Below are positions 41,874-49,770 of a stretch of DNA of 64,000 nucleotides, in pieces; position 1 is the stretch's first letter; each line of letters begins with the position of its first letter. Source of the DNA: an uncultured Oscillospiraceae bacterium (GTDB taxonomy: Bacteria; Bacillota; Clostridia; Oscillospirales; Oscillospiraceae); assembly GCA_934567355.1 (NCBI GenBank), contig CAKTJC010000010.1:1-64000 (forward strand), given 5' to 3'. Below the pieces are notes generated by a model, which had not been told where the DNA came from, did no database searches, and saw only the letters and a list, made by a program, of their open reading frames with translations. The translations under genes were made by a program, and so were the position numbers.

Positions 41874-43088
41874 TTACAGGTATGCCATGGGGTTGACATA
41901 GGTGCCGCCGTAGGAGACGCCGAAATGCAGGTGAGGGCCGGTTGCTACACCGGTGCTGCCCACATAGCCGATCAGCTCTCCCTGGGCGACGGACTGCCCC
42001 TTGGAGACCACATAACGGGTCATGTGCATGTAGATGGAAGCAAAACCATCTCCGTGATTGATGGATACGTAGTACCCCGCACCGCCGGCCTGGTAGGAGG
42101 CGACCGTGATGGTGCCTGCCCGGGTGGCGTAGATCGGAGTGCCGGAGGGGCAGGCCATATCCACACCCTTGTGATTGCTGGAAGCACCCGCCGTGGGAGA
42201 CTTCCGGTTGCCAAAGGGACTGGAAATGGTGTAGCCGGAAACCGGTTCGATCCAGGTGGCGTTGGAGGGGGGATTTTCTCCCTTCAGCGCCATTTTTACC
42301 AACTCTTCTTTGTATTGCGCGGCCTGAAGCTCCCGCTGCTTTTCGGCAATTTCGGTGAGCAGGTCGTTTTGCAGCTTTGCGGCTTTGTCCAGCACTGCCT
42401 GGAATTCGCTCTGCTGAGAAATCAGCTCCCGCAGAATGTCATCGGACTCGGTGCGCTTTATCTTCAGCATTTCCTCGCTGCTTTCCAGCTGGTCGCGGGT
42501 GTCCTGCAGGTCCAGCATTTCCTCGCTGAGGATGCGCTGATTTTCCTCCACATTGGCGGCAGCCACCTGCAGGTCAGCAAGCCGCTGGGTATCGGCGGCG
42601 GCAATTTCATCCACCATGTTCATCCGGTCCAGCATGTCTGTGAAGCTGCTGGATTGGAAGATGACCTGCCAATAGGTGATCTCGCCGTATTCCTCCATGG
42701 CGCGGATGCGCTCCTTGTACTGCCGGTTCAGTCTTGCAAGCTCAAGAGTGGAGGCATCCAGTTGCTCCTGGGTATCGGCGATCATCTGGCCGTAGATACG
42801 CAGCTGTTCATTGATGTTTGTGATCTGGTCGTGGAGCAGGGCAATTTCCTGGTCGACGGCGTTTTTCTTGTCCACCAGTGCCTGGATCTCCGTGGCATTG
42901 GCGTTATATTGGGACTGAATGGAATCGATCTGCGCCTGAATAACGGCGTTTTCTACCTTTAAATCATTGATTTCGTTTTTGATCTCAGAGGTGGTCGCGG
43001 CATAAGCCGGCCGGGGAAGTGAGCAGAAAACCATTGCAGCCGCAAGAAAAGCGGCGGCAGCAGACCGAAGAACTCGGGTTTTCTTCAT
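41874..43088 (-). CDS. Murein hydrolase activator, coiled coil plus M23 domain (2)
   Basis: A 404-aa paralogue of the next gene. Start MKKTRVLRSAAAAFLAAAMVFCSLPRPAYA at 43088 (AGGAGAG upstream) gives a signal peptide of about 29 residues; the longer frame reaches into ftsX and is rejected. A coiled coil (about 33-270) leads to an M23 domain with NHKGVDMACP, IYMHM and HLHFGVSYGG. The Ser/Gly linker of the paralogue is replaced by a shorter one (GENPPSNATWIEP). It sits 58 bp after ftsX, the PcsB/EnvC position, so it is the better candidate for the FtsEX-controlled hydrolase. Confidence 0.9.
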   Translation of the reverse strand: MKKTRVLRSAAAAFLAAAMVFCSLPRPAYAATTSEIKNEINDLKVENAVIQAQIDSIQSQYNANATEIQALVDKKNAVDQEIALLHDQITNINEQLRIYGQMIADTQEQLDASTLELARLNRQYKERIRAMEEYGEITYWQVIFQSSSFTDMLDRMNMVDEIAAADTQRLADLQVAAANVEENQRILSEEMLDLQDTRDQLESSEEMLKIKRTESDDILRELISQQSEFQAVLDKAAKLQNDLLTEIAEKQRELQAAQYKEELVKMALKGENPPSNATWIEPVSGYTISSPFGNRKSPTAGASSNHKGVDMACPSGTPIYATRAGTITVASYQAGGAGYYVSINHGDGFASIYMHMTRYVVSKGQSVAQGELIGYVGSTGVATGPHLHFGVSYGGTYVNPMAYL

Positions 43089-43146
43089 AGTCTCTCCTGG
43101 AAAGCGCCCCACAGCCGGCAGCGCTTTCAAATTTGATTTGGAGCCT

Positions 43147-44037
43147 TTACACATCCATAAACTTCCGGATGGAGGTCCAGCTGCCGACAATGCCGACGAA
43201 AAGACCGGCAGCGCTGAACACGACCACCATGGGGACCAACAAATCGCCCACGAAGGGAACAAAGCTGAACAGACGAAGTGCATCCACACCTGCCAGCTTT
43301 TCAACCAGCGCATCATACAGGATCCATTCCAGCCCGAAGGCCAGCACGGCGCCGATCATACCCAAAGTGAAGCCTTCCACCACGAAGGGCAGGCGGATGA
43401 AGCTGTTGGTCGCGCCCACCATCTTCATGATGGCGATCTCGTCCTTGCGGTCATACATGGCAAGCTTGATGGTGTTGGAAATGATCAGCAGGGAGATGAC
43501 CAGCAGCATGGCGATCAGCGCCACGGAGACGATGTTCAGCACATTCTGGATGGTGGTAAAGCCCTCCGCCAGCTCATAGGCGGCATTGGTCTTGACGACG
43601 CCGGGGATCTGCTTGAGCTGGTCGTCGGTCTGCTTCATCAGGTTGTTGTCTTCCAGGGTGACCACATAGCGGTCACGCAGATCCGTTGCCTGGACACCGT
43701 TGAAGGCGGCGTTGTTGTCGTGATCGCTGACGAAATTCTCCAGTGCCTGCTCCCGGGAGATGAATTCCGCTTTTTCCACGTTGTCCAGCATATTGATCCG
43801 GGTGCCTACGCTGCGGGCGTCGGCGCTGGAATAATTGCTGTCGATGTACACCATGATCTCGCTGGTCTGGTTCAGCTTCTGCACCATCACGTCCAGATTG
43901 TAGGCCAGGATGGAGAAGCTGCCCACGATCAGCAGGCACGCTACGGTAACGCAGATAGCGGCGAAGGACATAAAGCCATGCAGGAAAATGCCCCGGAAGC
44001 CTTCTTTGATCAGGTAGCCTAAATTGTTAATCCTCAT
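43147..44037 (-). CDS. ftsX: Cell-division ABC permease FtsX
   Basis: A 296-aa protein. Start MRINNLGYLIKEGFRGIFLHGFMSFAAICVTVACLLIVGS at 44037 overlaps ftsE by 11 bp. It has one N-terminal helix, a large extracellular loop (about 50-165) with SEIMVYIDSNYSSADA, then three helices (VSVALIAMLLVISLLIISNTIKLAMYDRKDEIAIMKMVGAT is the coupling region). FtsEX transmits ATP hydrolysis across the membrane to activate peptidoglycan hydrolases at the septum; two such hydrolases are encoded downstream. Confidence 0.95.
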   Translation of the reverse strand: MRINNLGYLIKEGFRGIFLHGFMSFAAICVTVACLLIVGSFSILAYNLDVMVQKLNQTSEIMVYIDSNYSSADARSVGTRINMLDNVEKAEFISREQALENFVSDHDNNAAFNGVQATDLRDRYVVTLEDNNLMKQTDDQLKQIPGVVKTNAAYELAEGFTTIQNVLNIVSVALIAMLLVISLLIISNTIKLAMYDRKDEIAIMKMVGATNSFIRLPFVVEGFTLGMIGAVLAFGLEWILYDALVEKLAGVDALRLFSFVPFVGDLLVPMVVVFSAAGLFVGIVGSWTSIRKFMDV

Positions 44038-44713
44038 CGTAGTAGCCCTCCCCGTCGCTGACAATGATGCCGTCGTCGATAACGATGACCCGCTTGGAGA
44101 ACAGCTGCACCAGATCCTTGGCGTGGGTCACCACCAGCACGGTGGTGCCCAGGTTGTTGATCTCCTGCAGCAGGGACATGATCTCAAAGGAACGAGCCGG
44201 ATCCAGGTTGCCGGTGGGCTCGTCTGCAATGATGGTGGAAGGGTTGTTCACCAGCGCCCGGGCGATGGCAAGACGCTGCTGCTCGCCGCCGGACATCTCA
44301 CGGGGCAGCCGCTTGGCCTTATTTTCCAGACCCACCAGCTCCAGCACATAAGGTACCCGGTCGCGGATCTCCTTTTCCTTCGCGCCGATGACACGCATGG
44401 CGAAGGCCACGTTTTCATACACGCTCATTTTCGCAATCAGCCGGAAATCCTGGAACACAACGCCGGTGGTGCGGCGCAGATAGGGGATCTCGCGCTTGCG
44501 GATCCGCTCCAGATTGTAGCCGTTGACATGCACGGTGCCGGAGGTGGGGCGGAGCTCCCCGCTGATCAGCTTGATGATGGTGGATTTGCCGGAGCCGGAG
44601 GGACCGACCAGAAAGCAAAATTCACCGTCCTCGATCTGCATGCTCACCCCGTTGAGTGCGGGGGAACCGTGACCGTAGGATTTTACGACATCGGTAAATT
44701 CAATCATTTGCAT
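44027..44713 (-). CDS. ftsE: Cell-division ABC ATPase FtsE
   Basis: A 228-aa ABC ATPase. Walker A GPSGSGKST (about 38-46), Q-loop VFQDFRL, signature MSGGEQQRLAIARAL and Walker B TIIADEPTGNLD are all present, and the H-loop THAKDL follows. VVFQDFRLIAKMSVYENVAFAM is typical of FtsE. The C-terminus is short. It opens the operon ftsE-ftsX-M23-M23, from a good promoter at 44766-44794. RBS TTGGAG. Confidence 0.95.
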   Translation of the reverse strand: MQMIEFTDVVKSYGHGSPALNGVSMQIEDGEFCFLVGPSGSGKSTIIKLISGELRPTSGTVHVNGYNLERIRKREIPYLRRTTGVVFQDFRLIAKMSVYENVAFAMRVIGAKEKEIRDRVPYVLELVGLENKAKRLPREMSGGEQQRLAIARALVNNPSTIIADEPTGNLDPARSFEIMSLLQEINNLGTTVLVVTHAKDLVQLFSKRVIVIDDGIIVSDGEGYYDED

Positions 44714-44765
44714 CTATCTCCAAATAAGATTGGTCGCAGAAAGCCTTTGACCGCAATGTAACCGA

Positions 44766-44794
44766 ATTGTAACACATTCCCCCCGTAAAGTCAA
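44766..44794 (-). promoter_or_regulatory. Promoter of the ftsEX-M23 operon
   Basis: Minus strand TTGACT (44794-44789), 17-bp spacer, TACAAT (44771-44766). The rest of 44795-44939 shows no gene. Confidence 0.7.
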
Positions 44795-44939
44795 TGCTAT
44801 TGCACGGAAAACCGCTCTTTCTGAAAAGATTTAATAAAAATTCAATAAATAATCCAACCTTTTTCCACCCCAAATTCCTGATTTTCTGAGTTATGTAATC
44901 CAAAATCAACGCGCCGCAGGACTGTATCAGCCGCCGCCG

Positions 44940-44976
44940 CAAAAAAACAGGGCGCCCTCCGATCGGAAGGGCGCCC
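44940..44976 (-). terminator. Terminator of the minus-strand XRE gene
   Basis: GGGCGCCCT / AGGGCGCCC perfect stem; on the minus strand followed by TGTTTTTTT. Confidence 0.85.
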
Positions 44977-44993
44977 CGGGTATGGTATGTATT

Positions 44994-45221
44994 TTAATCT
45001 CTGAAATCGAAGAGCCGGGAGGGTTTTACATTCAGTACATCGCAGATATCAAACACCACATCCAGCGAGACCGCACAGTCCGCCGTTTCGATCCGGCTCA
45101 TGTGGGTTCTGCTGATATTCACCAGCTCCGCAAGCTGGCTTTGGGAAAGCCCCTTTTCCTTGCGGTAATAGGCGATATTCAAACCAAGAAATCTAAACTT
45201 TTCCCGCTGCTGCTCCTGCAT
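44994..45221 (-). CDS. Small XRE-family HTH regulator
   Basis: A 75-aa single-domain repressor: LGLNIAYYRKEKGLSQSQLAELVNISRTHMSRIETADCAVSLDVVFDICDVLNVKPSRLF, a textbook HTH_3 domain. ATG at 45221 is chosen because GGAG lies 8 bp upstream; a GTG nine bases earlier is the alternative. It is divergent from a large orphan membrane gene, the same arrangement as at 13.5-14.8 kb. It probably controls itself and/or that gene (inference). Confidence 0.9.
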   Translation of the reverse strand: MQEQQREKFRFLGLNIAYYRKEKGLSQSQLAELVNISRTHMSRIETADCAVSLDVVFDICDVLNVKPSRLFDFRD

Positions 45222-45296
45222 AGCCTTCACTCCTTACTATAAAGTGCGGCGGCTGGATTTCTCAAAAGCGGCAACGTGAAAAGATATGTTTCCGAC

Positions 45297-45325
45297 TTGA
45301 CACGCTGCAAAAGTTGCGCAATAAT
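45297..45325 (+). promoter_or_regulatory. Promoter of the 453-aa orphan gene
   Basis: TTGACA (45297-45302), 17-bp spacer, AATAAT (45320-45325). It leaves a leader of about 90 nt before the start codon. Confidence 0.6.
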
Positions 45326-45421
45326 AGGCTTGTCGAAGGAAAAAGATTCCTTTCGGTAATGATTCAGTTCAAATAACAGCACTCAGAAAACTGGGGGCAT
45401 ATCAGAAAGAAGTGTTTACGC

Positions 45422-46783
45422 ATGGATGAACAATGGATGGTTGGGGAAGACGAAGAGATACAGTGGATTGAAACAAAAATGACACTGCATATCATAGCAA
45501 TGTGTCTGTCGGCATTGGGCATTGTTTGGTCGGTGCGGGAGATGATTGCAAATGGAGGGGACGGCGAGCTTTGCCTCATTGCATTTTGCTGTGCCGCCTT
45601 TACTGCCGGGTTTGCGCACCTGGCACGGAAATGCGCAAAGAAAATAAAGGAACGCAAGCAGTGCATACAGGCAAAACGCAAGGAGAACGCGGAAAGGCAA
45701 AAAAGGCAGAACGAGAAAAATGCGCTGGCTCAAAAAGGAACGCTGGAAATTTCGGCAGAAAAATTCTACAACGCCTGCAAAGAAGCGCATATCACATCTT
45801 TTAATGATGAATTCAGCCAGGCAAAGGCAAAACAAATTATCAATGACATGCTGAATGATGAAGGAATTTTGCCGGAAAACCGCACATTGTACTTGAGCCC
45901 GGATTATTTCGAAAGGTGTTTTCGTGATGGAGAGGCACAGGCGAAAGCGAGCGAAAAAGCCCGGTTGGAAGCCTCCAAAGCACCGCGCAATGCCACGCCC
46001 AACGAGGACGAAGCAAGATTTTTTCAGCGGGTTGCGGAGATTTCCGGTCTGACCGGCAACCAGAAGCGGATTAAAATGCTGCAAAACCTGGAAAGCGATT
46101 GCCAGACCCGCATCACGAAAAAGAAACAGGGGCAGGAGGCAATGCGGCAGTTGGGGCAGTTTTACTTTGCCGCGCAGCAGAAAGAGGCGAGCTGGGGGCT
46201 CTCCGGCGGAATTGCCGAGGGAATTGCTGGGCCGGCAGCAGGCATAATTGCCGCCTCTCAAACGATAGAAAACAATCGGAAGATTCAGCAGTATAATCAG
46301 TCCATGCGGGAGATGTCCGCCATCGCGCTTCGCGGCTCCTTTGGGCTTAACAATGACATTTGTGAACTGGAATCAGAACGAAACGAGATTCAGAAAAAGG
46401 TGAGCGAAGCGGAGAAAAAGGTTACGCTGCAAAATCCCACTGCGGATGAAATCTTTTCCAACCTGAAAATCGGAAGGGCAAGGATTGAAAAATCCGAAAC
46501 AGGGGTTCTGCATATCGAGCTCCCCATTTCCATTAAGCGCCCCTTTGCGCTGAGTGCGCCGGAAGAGATAATCATGGTTGTGGACGGAGTACTGAGCGGG
46601 GAAATCTGGATGGAGGAAAAGATGATTGGTTCCGTGTTGATTCCGCTCCCGCTTTATGGCATTCCCACCAATATGCGGGAAGAAGTCACACTGGATGCAA
46701 TGTCTGATCGGTCTGTGGAGTACAACGGGAAATACACAGTAAAACTTGCAGAAAGTCAAAATCTTTGGATTATGGAAGCGTAA
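45422..46783 (+). CDS. Orphan 453-aa membrane/coiled-coil protein
   Basis: I do not recognise this protein. Two transmembrane helices lie near the N-terminus (MTLHIIAMCLSALGIVWSV and LCLIAFCCAAFTAGFAHLA, about residues 20-67), followed by a strongly basic and Gln/Lys-rich coiled coil, a helical domain (SAEKFYNACKEAHITSFNDEFSQAKAKQIINDML), a glycine-rich hydrophobic patch (WGLSGGIAEGIAGPAAGIIAASQ, about 260-282), a second coiled coil and a C-terminal beta-rich region (about 335-453). The glycine-rich patch looks like a membrane-inserting segment. The ribosome binding site is weak. Composition is less GC-rich than its neighbours. Divergent HTH gene upstream, SUF operon convergent. Confidence 0.7.
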   Translation: MDEQWMVGEDEEIQWIETKMTLHIIAMCLSALGIVWSVREMIANGGDGELCLIAFCCAAFTAGFAHLARKCAKKIKERKQCIQAKRKENAERQKRQNEKNALAQKGTLEISAEKFYNACKEAHITSFNDEFSQAKAKQIINDMLNDEGILPENRTLYLSPDYFERCFRDGEAQAKASEKARLEASKAPRNATPNEDEARFFQRVAEISGLTGNQKRIKMLQNLESDCQTRITKKKQGQEAMRQLGQFYFAAQQKEASWGLSGGIAEGIAGPAAGIIAASQTIENNRKIQQYNQSMREMSAIALRGSFGLNNDICELESERNEIQKKVSEAEKKVTLQNPTADEIFSNLKIGRARIEKSETGVLHIELPISIKRPFALSAPEEIIMVVDGVLSGEIWMEEKMIGSVLIPLPLYGIPTNMREEVTLDAMSDRSVEYNGKYTVKLAESQNLWIMEA

Positions 46784-46811
46784 AAAGTGGGGCACCCGAG
46801 ACCGGGTGCCC
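46782..46811. terminator. Bidirectional terminator between orphan gene and sufB
   Basis: GGGCACCC / GGGTGCCC stem; the minus strand continues CACTTTTTAC, so it best serves the suf operon. Confidence 0.75.
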
Positions 46812-46827
46812 GCTTGCGTATATCCAA

Positions 46828-47751
46828 TTATTTCAAAAATCCGTTGACGATCTGTTCTTCTGCTTCCTGCTCGGTCAGGCCCAGGGTCATGAGCTTGATA
46901 ATCTGCTCACCGGCAATTTTGCCGATGGCGGCCTCGTGAATCAGGGCGGCGTCAATGTTGTTGGCCTCCAGCTGGGGCACTGCCAGAATCCGGGCAGAGC
47001 CCATGATGATGGCGTCGCATTCGGTGTGGCCGGTGCAGGCGGCGTTGCCAATGATGCGGGAATCGAACTTCTGATAGGAGCTGTCCTTTGCCACGCTGCG
47101 GGACACCACGTCCGCCCGGGAGCCATCGCCGTCCAGCTCGGTGACATAGATGCTCTCCGCTTTCTGCTCGCCGTGGGTCATCAGCCGCTCACGCACCACC
47201 AGGGATGCCCCGGCAGCCACGTCGGCGTGGGTGGTGCGGACGGTGGAATCCACGCCCTTGATCTGCACCATCTCCATCTCCATGGCGCTGCCCTCGGCAA
47301 GGTGCACCTCGGTCACCGGGTTCAGGATTCGCTTGCCCTTGCCGTCGCCCTCGCCGTAGTGCTTTTCTACGTATTTTACCTTTGCGTTCTTCTCCACAAA
47401 AAAGCGGTGTACGCCGTCGTGCTGGGAATCCTGGTCGCCGCAGTTATGGATACCGCAGCCCGCCACGATCACCACGTCTGCGCCCTCGCCCACAAAGAAA
47501 TCGTTGTACACCAGATCTTTCAATCCGCTCTGGCTCAGCACCACGGGGATGTGGACGCTTTCGTTCTTTGTGCCGGGCTTGATGTGAATATCAATGCCGC
47601 TGCCGTCGGGCTTGGATACGATGTCAATATTGGCGGTAGTGTTCCGCCCTGCCAGACCGCCGTTGGAGCGGATGTTGTATGCCCCCTCCGGGATGGTGTG
47701 CAGGTCGGCAACCTCCTGAAGAATGTGCATCTGGATTTCGTCAAGTGCCAT
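46828..47751 (-). CDS. sufB: Fe-S scaffold protein SufB (short, SmsB-type)
   Basis: A 307-aa SufB/SufD-family beta-helix protein, shorter than E. coli SufB (about 495 aa). Conserved parts include VVIVAGCGIHNCGDQDSQHDGVHRFFVEKNAKVKYVEKHYGEG, TTHADVAAGASLVVRERL and the C-terminal LIHEAAIGKIAGEQIIKLMTLGLTEQEAEEQIVNGFL, where the last motif is the SufB signature. It would form the scaffold with SufC. sufD, sufS, sufU and sufE are not adjacent, so this is a two-gene minimal SUF system as described for anaerobic archaea and Clostridia (SmsCB). Confidence 0.92.
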   Translation of the reverse strand: MALDEIQMHILQEVADLHTIPEGAYNIRSNGGLAGRNTTANIDIVSKPDGSGIDIHIKPGTKNESVHIPVVLSQSGLKDLVYNDFFVGEGADVVIVAGCGIHNCGDQDSQHDGVHRFFVEKNAKVKYVEKHYGEGDGKGKRILNPVTEVHLAEGSAMEMEMVQIKGVDSTVRTTHADVAAGASLVVRERLMTHGEQKAESIYVTELDGDGSRADVVSRSVAKDSSYQKFDSRIIGNAACTGHTECDAIIMGSARILAVPQLEANNIDAALIHEAAIGKIAGEQIIKLMTLGLTEQEAEEQIVNGFLK

Positions 47752-47753
47752 TT

Positions 47754-48491
47754 TTACATGCCCCCTTCTTCGATCTTTGCACAGCCGCGTGCCACATCGG
47801 CGCTGCGCAGCAGCTCCGGCATGATCGCTTCTTTGCTGCCCTGGGCGCTGATGCCGCCGCCGGAGAGCACAATGATCTCATCCGCAATGTCCAGGATCCG
47901 CTCCTGGTGGGAGATGATGATAATGGAGCCGTGGATGGTGTCGCGCATGTGGCGGAACACCTTAATGAGGCTCTGGAAGCTCCACAGGTCAATGCCTGCC
48001 TCCGGCTCATCGAAGATAGAAAGCCGGGTGCCGCGTGCCAGCACTGTGGCGATCTCGATCCGCTTCAGCTCACCGCCGGACAGGGATGCATTGACTTCTC
48101 GGTTTACATAATCCTTTGCGCACAGACCGACCTCAGAAAGATAATTGCACGCCTCGCCCACGCTCAGCCGCTTCTTTGCGGCCAGACGCAGCAGGTCAAG
48201 CACGGTGATTCCCTTGAAGCGCACCGGTTGCTGGAAGGCAAAGCTGATGCCCATATTGGCACGGTCTGTAATGGAAAGATCGGTGATGTCCTTCCCGTCG
48301 AAGACGATCTGCCCGCTGGTGGGCTTTTCGATGCCCGCGATCAGCTTGGCAAGGGTGGATTTGCCGCTGCCGTTGGGGCCGGTGATGACGATGAACTTAC
48401 CCTCGTCCACGTTCAGGTTCAGCCCCTTGATGATCTCCTTCTGCCCCTTCTGTTCGGTCACATCAAAGGTCAGATCTTTTATTTGAAGCAT
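47754..48491 (-). CDS. sufC: Fe-S assembly ATPase SufC
   Basis: A 245-aa ABC ATPase of the soluble SufC type. Walker A GPNGSGKST, the Q-loop region SFAFQQPVRFKGITV, signature LSGGELKRIEIATVLARG, Walker B LSIFDEPEAGIDLWSF and switch His (SHQERILDIAD) are present; the FDEPEAGID(L) form is a SufC hallmark. It partners SufB, encoded 2 bp downstream. RBS GGAGGG. Own promoter, divergent from an AraC gene. Confidence 0.95.
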   Translation of the reverse strand: MLQIKDLTFDVTEQKGQKEIIKGLNLNVDEGKFIVITGPNGSGKSTLAKLIAGIEKPTSGQIVFDGKDITDLSITDRANMGISFAFQQPVRFKGITVLDLLRLAAKKRLSVGEACNYLSEVGLCAKDYVNREVNASLSGGELKRIEIATVLARGTRLSIFDEPEAGIDLWSFQSLIKVFRHMRDTIHGSIIIISHQERILDIADEIIVLSGGGISAQGSKEAIMPELLRSADVARGCAKIEEGGM

Positions 48492-48534
48492 ATGGTGTTT
48501 CCCTCCAAAATGTCATAACACTTTCCAAACCTAC

Positions 48535-48563
48535 ATTCTACACTATTTTCCTCCCCGTTTCAA
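48535..48563 (-). promoter_or_regulatory. Promoter of sufCB
   Basis: Minus strand TTGAAA (48563-48558), 17-bp spacer, TAGAAT (48540-48535). No obvious IscR/Fur-like box was seen. Confidence 0.6.
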
Positions 48564-48604
48564 CCAAAATTTAGGGGAAGAACGGAAAATAGGCTCAAAA
48601 GCAG

Positions 48605-48633
48605 TTGCGGGAAAAATGCAGGTGTGTTATGAT
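48605..48633 (+). promoter_or_regulatory. Promoter of the AraC-family gene 48687
   Basis: TTGCGG (48605-48610), 17-bp spacer, TATGAT (48628-48633). Confidence 0.55.
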
Positions 48634-48686
48634 GTAAAGAAAAGGAAAAACCAATCAAATTTATAGAAATTGGGAGGGGAAGAGAT

Positions 48687-49598
48687 ATGGACGAACTGGA
48701 GATCATTCATCACGGACGCATCCCCGGCCTGACTTCCTTTTTCAACACAGTGGATTACCGCACCCCCCATTTCCACCAGGAGTGGGAGCTGATGTGGCTG
48801 CTGGATAATCCCCTTATGGTCAGCAGGGGCGGGGGCAGCTTCCGGGCGGAGAAGGGAAGTCTGCTGCTGTTCCAGCCCAACGAGCCTCATGAGCTGCACA
48901 TGATCGATGAAACATGCACCTTCCTGTGTCTTCAGGTATCGCCGGAGCTGCTGCGGCTGGAAAATGATTTGGTGACCGAGGATGTCCTGCTGAACCCCTA
49001 CCTGGGGGACAAGGCAGCCGGGATACGCAGTGCTTTGCTGGAAATCGCGGATGCCTACCTGAGCCGGGAGCCTTACAGCGCGCTGCTGTGCATTGGCCGC
49101 ACCTTTTTGATGTTCCACCAGATTCTTGGCAGTATCCCCGTCCGCGCCATCACCCGGGAGGAGCGCATCAGCCAGGAAAAGCGAAACAAGCGCCTGACTT
49201 CCCTCATCCGCTTTGTGGATGAAAATTACATGCACAAGATACGCCTGTCCGACTTTGCGGAGGCCGAGGGTTTCTCCATGAGCTACCTGTCCCATTTTAT
49301 CAAGAGCACCCTGAACCAGAGCTTCCAGGAGTATGTCAATTCCGTCCGGGTCAACTGCGCCTGCAAGCTGATCTCCGGCGGGGAGGAGAAGCTCACCGCC
49401 GTGAGCATGGCTTCCGGCTTTTCGGACTACCGCTATTTTTCCGCCGCCTTCAAAAAGCAGTTCGGCATGACCCCGGAGCAGTATAAGCTTTCCCTGGAAA
49501 AGCCGGAAAATGCAGTCATTCACCACAGCATCCATTCTTTGGAGCGATTTTATACCGACGAGCAGAGCAAGGCAATCATTGCAGAGCTGCGGCGGTGA
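48687..49598 (+). CDS. AraC-family regulator, cupin type, next to xylB
   Basis: A 303-aa protein. N-terminal cupin sensor (PHFHQEWELMWLLDNPLMVSRGGG...LLLFQPNEPHELHMID) and C-terminal double HTH (IRFVDENYMHKIRLSDFAEAEGFSMSYLSHFIKSTLNQSFQEYVNSVRV; LTAVSMASGFSDYRYFSAAFKKQFGMTPEQYKL). RBS GGGAGGGG. It lies 172 bp upstream of xylB on the same strand and separated by a promoter, so it may activate that gene in response to a pentose (inference). A sufC promoter runs the other way. Confidence 0.9.
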   Translation: MDELEIIHHGRIPGLTSFFNTVDYRTPHFHQEWELMWLLDNPLMVSRGGGSFRAEKGSLLLFQPNEPHELHMIDETCTFLCLQVSPELLRLENDLVTEDVLLNPYLGDKAAGIRSALLEIADAYLSREPYSALLCIGRTFLMFHQILGSIPVRAITREERISQEKRNKRLTSLIRFVDENYMHKIRLSDFAEAEGFSMSYLSHFIKSTLNQSFQEYVNSVRVNCACKLISGGEEKLTAVSMASGFSDYRYFSAAFKKQFGMTPEQYKLSLEKPENAVIHHSIHSLERFYTDEQSKAIIAELRR

Positions 49599-49688
49599 AT
49601 GCTGCACAATTTCGGAGCTGCGAAAATGGACGATATGCCGAAAAAGCAGAAAAAGCAAGATAGTCTAATAAAAAGGAACAACAGTTAC

Positions 49689-49717
49689 TTGCGGCAGACA
49701 CGATCCTGTATTAAACT
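49689..49717 (+). promoter_or_regulatory. Promoter of xylB
   Basis: TTGCGG (49689-49694), 17-bp spacer, TAAACT (49712-49717). Confidence 0.5.
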
Positions 49718-49770
49718 GAACGTATTGAAAGTGGGCGCTTTTGGCGTCCCGAAATGAAGGAGGATTTTCC

